From assembly GCA_934121925.1 (NCBI GenBank), contig CAKOVK010000013.1, positions 1 to 38,173 of the forward strand: 38,173 nucleotides of DNA, read 5' to 3'. Under the pieces are notes generated by a model that did no database searches, was not told the DNA's origin, and saw only the letters and a list, made by a program, of their open reading frames with translations. Shown one piece after another: positions 33,410-38,173 of this stretch (positions are counted from its first letter, which is position 1; each line of letters opens with the position of its first letter). The DNA comes from an uncultured Clostridia bacterium (lineage in GTDB: Bacteria > Bacillota > Clostridia > TANB77 > CAG-508). Made by a program: the position numbers and the translations under genes.

Positions 33410-33469
33410 GTTTTAGGACAGATTTTTTTCTTTCAAAAAAGAAAGAAAAAAATCTGTCCTAAAACTTTC
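33410..33469 (+). terminator. Long perfect hairpin after cvpA
   Basis: A 25-base-pair perfect stem (33410-33434 with 33441-33465) has loop AAAAAA and is followed by TTTCTTTT. It ends the DUF5711-cvpA unit. The stem is much longer than a terminator needs. Confidence 0.8.
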
Positions 33470-33495
33470 TTTTAATAAAAAATCCAACAAAAATA

Positions 33496-33524
33496 TTGAT
33501 ATTTATATATTTTTTTGCTATACT
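33496..33524 (+). promoter_or_regulatory. Promoter of the LCP gene
   Basis: TTGATA (33496-33501) and TATACT (33519-33524) are 17 bases apart. Confidence 0.78.
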
Positions 33525-33556
33525 AATAAATACGTAAAAATATAGGAGTGGTAAGA

Positions 33557-34582
33557 ATGGAAAAAAACGATAAAACAAAAGAAAAAATAGAAGAACAGAA
33601 AAATGGAAAAAGAGTTAAAAAGAAAAAAAGACATATCGGATTGAAAATCTTCATATTTATATTAATAATATTTGCGATACTAGGAGGTCTTTATGCAAAA
33701 AGAGTTCATGATTTAGACGGAAACTGGTTAGCTGCTCTTTTGGGGCATAATAAAGATACATTAAAGAATCTTGATAAATTATACATATTAGCTATGGGTG
33801 AAAGCACAGGAATGTCAGATACCATAATTGTATGTTCATATGACCCTAAGACTCAAGAAGCTTCAATGCTTTCTATTCCAAGGGATACTTTTATAGGAAA
33901 GAGTAAGAGTAAAGCAACAACAAGTGATAAAATAAATGCTTTATATAATGGTGGTAAAAAACCAGAAAAAACAATAGAAGCGGTAAATGAATTAACTGGA
34001 TTAAATATACAAAACTATATATTGGTAGATACAAAAGCTTTAGTAGAATTGGTAAATGCAATTGGAGGAATTGAGTTTAATGTTCCAATTGATATGAAAT
34101 ATGATGATTACAGCCAAGATTTACATGTAGATTTAAAAGCTGGTATGCAAAAACTAAATGGAGATCAAGTAGAACAATTAGTTAGATTCAGACATAATTC
34201 AAATGGTTCTACATATTCTTATGAATATGGAATAGAAGACTTTGGAAGAATGAGAACACAAAGGGAAGTATTAATGACAATTGCGAAACAAACAATACAA
34301 TTAAAAAACATAAAAGAAATAGGGCATATTGTAGATATTGCAGAAAAATATGTTCAAACCAACATGGACTTGAAAATGTTAAAAGATTACATACCATACC
34401 TTGTAAATATGAACACCGACAACATAAAAAGTGCTCAATTACCAGGACAATCACAATATATAAATGGAATATCATTTTTCTTAGCAGATGAAGATGAAAT
34501 AGATAAAGTAGTAGAAGACTTATTTACAGGAACAAATGAAAAAACACAGGAAAACCAAGAACAAAACAATACAATAGAATAG
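33557..34582 (+). CDS. LytR-CpsA-Psr (LCP) family glycopolymer ligase
   Basis: A 341-residue membrane-anchored enzyme that attaches glycopolymers such as teichoic acid or capsule to peptidoglycan outside the cell. A lysine-rich cytoplasmic tail precedes one helix (about 30-47). The LCP domain shows LAMGESTGMSDTIIV, the Arg-Asp of SIPRDTFIG, DKINALYNGGKK, VDTKALVELVNAIGGIEFNVP and LVRFRHNS with RMRTQREV. I start at the ATG at 33557, nine bases after AGGAG; a GTG at 33548 falls inside that site. The Gln/Glu/Thr-rich tail is variable. A promoter of its own suggests a single-gene unit. Confidence 0.95.
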   Translation: MEKNDKTKEKIEEQKNGKRVKKKKRHIGLKIFIFILIIFAILGGLYAKRVHDLDGNWLAALLGHNKDTLKNLDKLYILAMGESTGMSDTIIVCSYDPKTQEASMLSIPRDTFIGKSKSKATTSDKINALYNGGKKPEKTIEAVNELTGLNIQNYILVDTKALVELVNAIGGIEFNVPIDMKYDDYSQDLHVDLKAGMQKLNGDQVEQLVRFRHNSNGSTYSYEYGIEDFGRMRTQREVLMTIAKQTIQLKNIKEIGHIVDIAEKYVQTNMDLKMLKDYIPYLVNMNTDNIKSAQLPGQSQYINGISFFLADEDEIDKVVEDLFTGTNEKTQENQEQNNTIE

Positions 34583-34596
34583 ACAAGAAAAAATAG

Positions 34597-34713
34597 CTTT
34601 GACACACTTTTCTTCTCATCGATTTGAGTTTCCGAATGAAATGAGGAAATCTCAAAGGCAATAGCGATTATAGCATTTTTTATATACTAGGAAATGAAAA
34701 ATTTCCTAGCATA
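34597..34713 (-). other. Structured repeated element, copy 1 (downstream of dacF)
   Basis: Read on the minus strand it contains a hairpin from CTAGGAAAT with its complement, the 16-mer TATTGCCTTTGAGATT, and a second stem TTTGAG(A)TTTCC with GGAAACTCAAA (34656-34645 with 34633-34623). The order and spacing match the element at 37610-37740. The second stem differs there by a compensatory T-A to C-G change, which suggests RNA structure. It begins right after the dacF terminator. No known family was recognised. Confidence 0.65.
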
Positions 34714-34715
34714 TA

Positions 34716-34745
34716 AAAAATGGGGGCTATAAAAGCTCCCATTTT
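34716..34745 (-). terminator. Terminator of dacF
   Basis: On the minus strand ATGGGAGCT pairs with GGCCCCCAT-like sequence (AGCCCCCAT) around TTTAT, followed by TTTTTT. It overlaps the stop codon region of dacF. Confidence 0.82.
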
Positions 34746-36027
34746 ATCTATATTTGTTTTTTAATCTTTGCTTTTTACTCTTAATTTTTTTATTTTTAAC
34801 ATACATCCAAAATAGTAATATAATTATAACAAAAATTGCTAGTTTTAATAAAAATCTTGATTTTTTTACATCACTATTTGCTAATAAGTTTTCTGTGTAC
34901 TCGATTCCTTCCACAGTATAAGTTACACTTCCTATTATCTCTCCTTTTTTTATAGGAGCCTTTAAATTGTCATTTAATTTTATTTCAGGCAAAACTGTTG
35001 AATCTTTATCAGCTTGTTTCATTAATGCGTAAATATCATTTTCAACTACTGCATCTAATTTTTTTGTATTTCTTGTTGCATTTTTAACATTAAGAGTCTG
35101 GACAACTCTTCCACTGCTTGTTATTTCTTTTAGAGTATATGTATTATAGCCATAATCAAAAAGAGATAAAGTATCTAAATATCTTTGGCTCAAACCATCT
35201 TTAGTTTGACCAGCACCTAAAACAACAGTTATTAATTCTAAATTATTTTTATTTGCAGATGCAATTAAGCAATTACCGGCAGGAGTAGTAAAGCCAGTTT
35301 TTATTCCTGTTGCATATTTATAATAATAATTATCTGCTCTATCACTATTGTCTAATTGTAGCAAGGAATTTGTTGTTCTAAAAATCCTATCTTCTCTATC
35401 ATATTTATTAGTAGTAGGAAGAGTATAAAAAGTTGTTGAGACTAAAGTTCTAAAAGTGTCATTTTGCATTGCATATTTAGCTATTAAAGCTAAATCATAT
35501 GCAGTAGAATAATGATTTTCATCGTGTGCACCATTAGGATTAACAAAATTAGTAGATGTGCAACCCAATTCTTTAGCTTTTTCATTCATAAGAGTCGCAA
35601 AATTCTCCACGGAACCAGAAACGTGTTCTGCTAAAACAATTGCAGCATCATTTGAAGAACCGACCATAAGTACATATAAAAGTTGCTCAACAGTTAGTTC
35701 TTCACCAACCTGAAGATTTGCAGTAACATATCCAGAAGAAAGAGACATAACAGCATCATAACTAACCGTTGCGGTATCAGATAATTCGCAGTTTTCTAAA
35801 ACAATTATTGCAGTCATAATTTTTGTAAGACTTGCAGGATATCTTTTTTCATTTATATTTTTTTCATATAAAATTTTTCCAGAAGAATAGTCCATAAGAA
35901 GTGCAGAAGGAGAAGAAATATCTGGAAGGCTTTCTTCATCTGCGTTTACAAAAGAAGAAAATACTATGTTTAAACTTAATAATAAAAGTAAACAAACAAT
36001 TAAATTACTAAAAAAACTTTTTTTCAT
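34744..36027 (-). CDS. dacF: D-alanyl-D-alanine carboxypeptidase (PBP5/DacF type)
   Basis: A 427-residue class C low-mass penicillin-binding protein that trims the last D-Ala of peptidoglycan stems. A signal peptide ends near residue 30 (FVNADEE). The active-site motifs are Ser66-x-x-Lys69 in SLTK, Ser124-x-Asn126 in SSN and KTG at 243-245. The PBP5 C-terminal beta domain follows (about 290-380), then a membrane helix (about 395-415) and a lysine-rich tail. The choice of dacF rather than dacA or dacB rests only on the neighbourhood with sigG and comEA. It is divergent from comEA. Confidence 0.92.
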   Translation of the reverse strand: MKKSFFSNLIVCLLLLLSLNIVFSSFVNADEESLPDISSPSALLMDYSSGKILYEKNINEKRYPASLTKIMTAIIVLENCELSDTATVSYDAVMSLSSGYVTANLQVGEELTVEQLLYVLMVGSSNDAAIVLAEHVSGSVENFATLMNEKAKELGCTSTNFVNPNGAHDENHYSTAYDLALIAKYAMQNDTFRTLVSTTFYTLPTTNKYDREDRIFRTTNSLLQLDNSDRADNYYYKYATGIKTGFTTPAGNCLIASANKNNLELITVVLGAGQTKDGLSQRYLDTLSLFDYGYNTYTLKEITSSGRVVQTLNVKNATRNTKKLDAVVENDIYALMKQADKDSTVLPEIKLNDNLKAPIKKGEIIGSVTYTVEGIEYTENLLANSDVKKSRFLLKLAIFVIIILLFWMYVKNKKIKSKKQRLKNKYR

Positions 36028-36105
36028 TACTCATCACCTATATATAAATTCTACTAATATAATATATTAAATTTTAAGCAAAAACAATATTAAAGGAGGT
36101 TTTTC

Positions 36106-36750
36106 ATGGAATTTTTAAATAATAAACAAAAAATAATATTTATAGTAATAGGAATACTAATGATAATATTTATAGGCTATCATATTATAAAAAAACAAGG
36201 AAATTACAAATATAATGAATTAGAGACTACAATTACAGAAGATAACATAGAAAACTCTATTAATCTAGAAGAAGAGGAAGACATAAGTGTAATAGTTCAT
36301 ATAACAGGAGAAATTAAAAAAGAAGGAATTGTAGAAGTAAAGCAAGGAGATAGAATTGCGGATGTAATAGAAAGAGCCGGAGGAGTAACAGAAGAAGCGG
36401 ATTTATCAAAAGTAAATTTAGCTTATAAAGTAAGCGATGGTCAAAAAATATACATACCAAGTATAAATGAAGCAGAAATTAGAATTGAAGCAGAAGAATA
36501 TATAACAGAAGAAGCTGGAAAAGATATTATAATAGAAGGACAAAAAAATAGTACAAAAAAAGTTAATATAAATAGTGCAGCACAAACAGAACTAGAAACA
36601 TTAAGTGGAATAGGACCTTCAACTGCACTTAAAATAATAAATTATAGAAATGAGAATGGTAAATTCAAATCAATAGAGGATATAAAAAATGTACCGGGAA
36701 TAGGAGATTTGAAATTTGAAAACATAAAAGAATATATTTGTGTGGAATAA
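36106..36750 (+). CDS. comEA: ComEA-type DNA-binding competence protein
   Basis: A 214-residue membrane-anchored DNA receptor. One helix (about 10-27) leads to an acidic linker, an SLBB domain (about 60-125; VIVHITGEIKKEGIVEV and LAYKVSDGQKIYIP) and a C-terminal helix-hairpin-helix pair (about 150-214; NINSAAQTELETLSGIGPS and FKSIEDIKNVPGIGD). It would bind external DNA during uptake, yet no comEC or comEB is in the window. AAAGGAGG lies eight bases before the ATG. Its five glycine-rich HhH codons carry no frameshift. Confidence 0.94.
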   Translation: MEFLNNKQKIIFIVIGILMIIFIGYHIIKKQGNYKYNELETTITEDNIENSINLEEEEDISVIVHITGEIKKEGIVEVKQGDRIADVIERAGGVTEEADLSKVNLAYKVSDGQKIYIPSINEAEIRIEAEEYITEEAGKDIIIEGQKNSTKKVNINSAAQTELETLSGIGPSTALKIINYRNENGKFKSIEDIKNVPGIGDLKFENIKEYICVE

Positions 36751-36760
36751 AAATAAAACT

Positions 36761-36794
36761 TCTGGAAATAATTAGATTAGTAATTATTTCTAGA
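36761..36794 (+). promoter_or_regulatory. Leader hairpin directly upstream of sigG
   Basis: TCTGGAAATAATTA pairs with TAATTATTTCTAGA (one mismatch) around GATTAG. The stem ends one base before the GGGAGG ribosome site. Combined with the TTG start this could limit translation of sigG. In Bacillus subtilis a leader hairpin and weak start are reported to do so (from memory). It may also act as a comEA terminator, although no T-run follows. Confidence 0.6.
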
Positions 36795-36810
36795 GGGAGG
36801 TTGTTTTAGT

Positions 36811-37586
36811 TTGGTAAACAAGGTGGAAATCTGTGGAGTAAACACAGCAAAGTTACCTGTACTATCAAATGAAGAAAAAAATGAACTTTTAAAAAAGATA
36901 AAAGATGGAGACGAAATAGCAAGAGAAAACTTTATAAATGGAAATTTAAGATTGGTATTAAGCGTAGTGCAAAGATTTAATGGAAGACGGAGAAAATGCA
37001 GATGATTTATTTCAAATAGGATGCGTTGGACTTATAAAAGCAATAGATAATTTTGATATAACACTGAATGTACAATTTAGTACTTATGCAGTGCCAATGA
37101 TAATTCGGAGAGATAAGAAGGTATTTAAGAGATAATAACCCGATTAGGGTAAGTAGATCGATGAGAGACTTAGCATATAAAGCTTTGCAAGCTAAAGAAA
37201 AGCTAATGAAAGAAAATCAAAAAGAACCAACAATAGAAGAGATATCAAAAGAGTTAGGAGTAGAAAAGGAAGAAATAGTAGTTAGTTTAGATGCTATACA
37301 AGATCCAGTATCTTTACAAGAACCAATATATAATGAAGGAAGCGAAAGTATATATATAATGGATCAAATAAAAGACTCAAAGAACACAGATGAAATGTGG
37401 GCAGAGAATATAACAATAACAGAAGCAATGAAAAAATTAAAAGGTAGAGAAAAAACTATAATTTCTAAAAGATTTTTTGATGGAAGAACGCAAATGGAAG
37501 TGGCTGATGAAATAGGAATATCTCAAGCACAAGTATCGAGACTAGAAAAAAGTGCAATAAATAGAATAAAGAAAATGTATAAATAA
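36811..37586 (+). CDS. sigG: Forespore sigma factor SigG (two +1 frameshifts)
   Basis: SigG directs late gene expression in the forespore. Ignoring two extra C gives 257 residues, matching the family (about 260). The N-terminus VNKVEICGVNTAKLPVLS and the start of region 2 (NGNLRLVLSVVQRFNGR) are typical. An extra C at 36988 breaks GR-GENADDLFQIG; the zero frame stops at 37003. A second at 37106 breaks PMII-GEIRRYLRDN, the heart of region 2. The third segment holds regions 3 and 4 (ISQAQVSRLEKSAI). Start TTG 36811 follows GGAGG. Both parts are highly conserved, so inactivation in a sporulating lineage would be odd. Confidence 0.93.
36988..36991 (+). other. +1 frameshift site 6 (AGA-C-GGA in sigG)
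   Basis: The extra C precedes Gly of the invariant RGE in sigma region 2. Confidence 0.93.
37106..37109 (+). other. +1 frameshift site 7 (ATT-C-GGA in sigG)
   Basis: The extra C precedes Gly of MIIGEIRRYLRDN, among the most conserved segments of sporulation sigma factors. Confidence 0.93.
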
Positions 37587-37608
37587 GGAGCGAACGCTTC
37601 CTTATTTT
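37584..37608 (+). terminator. Terminator of sigG
   Basis: ATAAGGAGC pairs with GCTTCCTTAT with one bulge, followed by TTTTT. It starts at the stop codon. Confidence 0.75.
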
Positions 37609-37609
37609 T

Positions 37610-37740
37610 AATATACTAGAAAATTTTCATTTCCTAGTATATTAAAAAAAGATTATAAACGTTATTGCCTTTGAGATTCCCTTGCTGCATTCGGGAACTC
37701 AAATTGGAGAGAAGAAAGGATGACTTAAAGCTACTTTGCT
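37610..37740 (+). other. Structured repeated element, copy 2 (downstream of sigG)
   Basis: It contains, in order, a TATACTAG hairpin, the shared 16-mer TATTGCCTTTGAGATT, and the stem TTTGAG(A)TTCCC (37670-37681) with GGGAACTCAAA (37693-37703), then AGAGAAGAAA and TTAAAGCTA as in copy 1. It follows a terminator on the same strand as the preceding gene, as copy 1 does. Repeat, 3' regulatory RNA and small RNA are all possible. Confidence 0.65.
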
Positions 37741-37748
37741 GTGAAATT

Positions 37749-37982
37749 TTATATTTCTACTAAAATAATATCTTCTCCAATACATTTTATATTTTGCCAA
37801 GGGATTACTATATCATTATTTCCAGAAAATACATTAAATAATTTGGAATTTCCAGGAACAATAATTGAGGTTATAACGCCACTATTTAAATCAGCTGTAA
37901 CATCCTGAACAAAACCAAGCCTTTTACCATCTACAATATTAACAACTTCTTTATGTTTAAAATCTAACCCTTTTGTACCCAT
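37749..37982 (-). CDS. ylmC: YlmC/YmxH-family PRC-barrel protein
   Basis: A 77-residue single PRC-barrel domain of the YlmC/YmxH sporulation-associated family: KEVVNIVDGKRLGFVQDV, then GVITSIIVPGN and a terminal IPWQNIKCIGEDIILVE. The family commonly sits next to sigG in Clostridia and Bacilli, as here. The molecular role is unknown. GGAGAG lies five bases before the ATG at 37982. It converges on sigG. Confidence 0.9.
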   Translation of the reverse strand: MGTKGLDFKHKEVVNIVDGKRLGFVQDVTADLNSGVITSIIVPGNSKLFNVFSGNNDIVIPWQNIKCIGEDIILVEI

Positions 37983-38048
37983 AAACTCTCCTGCTTATAT
38001 AAAATATATAATAATTATATTCAATACATACTGAAAAATGATAAGAAC

Positions 38049-38124
38049 AAATTGTAATTTGTGTGAGTAAATTGTTTTCTGAAAAATTAAAATATTAAAA
38101 TGGAAAAAAGGTTGCGAATGGATT
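38049..38124. repeat. Terminal inverted repeat, right copy
   Basis: The reverse complement of 1-77, one base shorter in an A-run. The remaining 49 bases to the window end hold no recognisable feature, and the spacer from 37983 to 38048 shows none beyond the ylmC ribosome site. Confidence 0.85.
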
Positions 38125-38173
38125 GAGCTTGAGGTAGAAATTGTTCTTCTATATGAGTAGGGAATCTCGTTTT

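Overview
The window looks like a contig from an AT-rich, spore-forming member of the Clostridia, probably an uncultured gut lineage. The evidence is strong A/T bias in codons and spacers, AGA as the usual arginine codon, GGAGG-type ribosome binding sites, a sigG-ylmC sporulation pair, a THF riboswitch and a clostridial-type ECF folate transporter. I cannot name a genus. Nothing in it is an rRNA operon, prophage or CRISPR array.

Layout. 1-4180: deoC, then a riboswitch-controlled folate operon (folT-folC fusion, one ECF ATPase, ecfT). 4180-13350: an accessory region built around a REP-type tyrosine transposase element (4771-5619), four ~233-bp internally deleted derivatives and one solo end. 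Between them lie two paralogous ECF sigma/anti-sigma pairs, a Cro-type regulator, a foreign-looking secreted protein, VanZ- and TraX-like membrane proteins and gene fragments. 13500-16750: tRNA-Pro, adenine deaminase and a membrane-anchored zinc-ribbon protein. 16800-22840: a two-component system, an FtsX-type ABC exporter and a monofunctional peptidoglycan glycosyltransferase, joined by a shared tandem-repeat operator. 22880-25740: small membrane or exported proteins with a decayed duplication. 25800-30390: tRNA-Arg(ACG), an AIM24 protein, a FAD/Rieske oxidoreductase, femX, tRNA-Arg(UCU) and a GDT1-type cation exporter. 30460-38000: ykvI, a DUF5711 protein, cvpA, an LCP ligase, dacF, comEA, sigG and ylmC, which is largely an envelope and sporulation block.

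The most striking signal is recurrent. Five otherwise well-conserved genes (ecfA, femX, ykvI, cvpA, sigG) are each broken by one or two +1 frameshifts, seven in all. Every one is a single extra C directly in front of an in-frame glycine GGN codon, so the ribosome would meet CGG. Removing the C restores the family sequence exactly, for example the Walker A of EcfA and the core of SigG. In-frame CGG is otherwise seen only three times, once in each of three genes, at least two of which look foreign. The two arginine tRNAs present are not expected to read CGG. The choices are a systematic sequencing or assembly artefact, or +1/quadruplet decoding at CGGN. The window cannot decide between them, but raw reads or proteomics would.

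Other points of note are a twice-occurring structured element with a compensatory base-pair change downstream of dacF and sigG, the transposon family with an inverted internal hairpin in its deleted copies, and a sigG leader hairpin with a TTG start.
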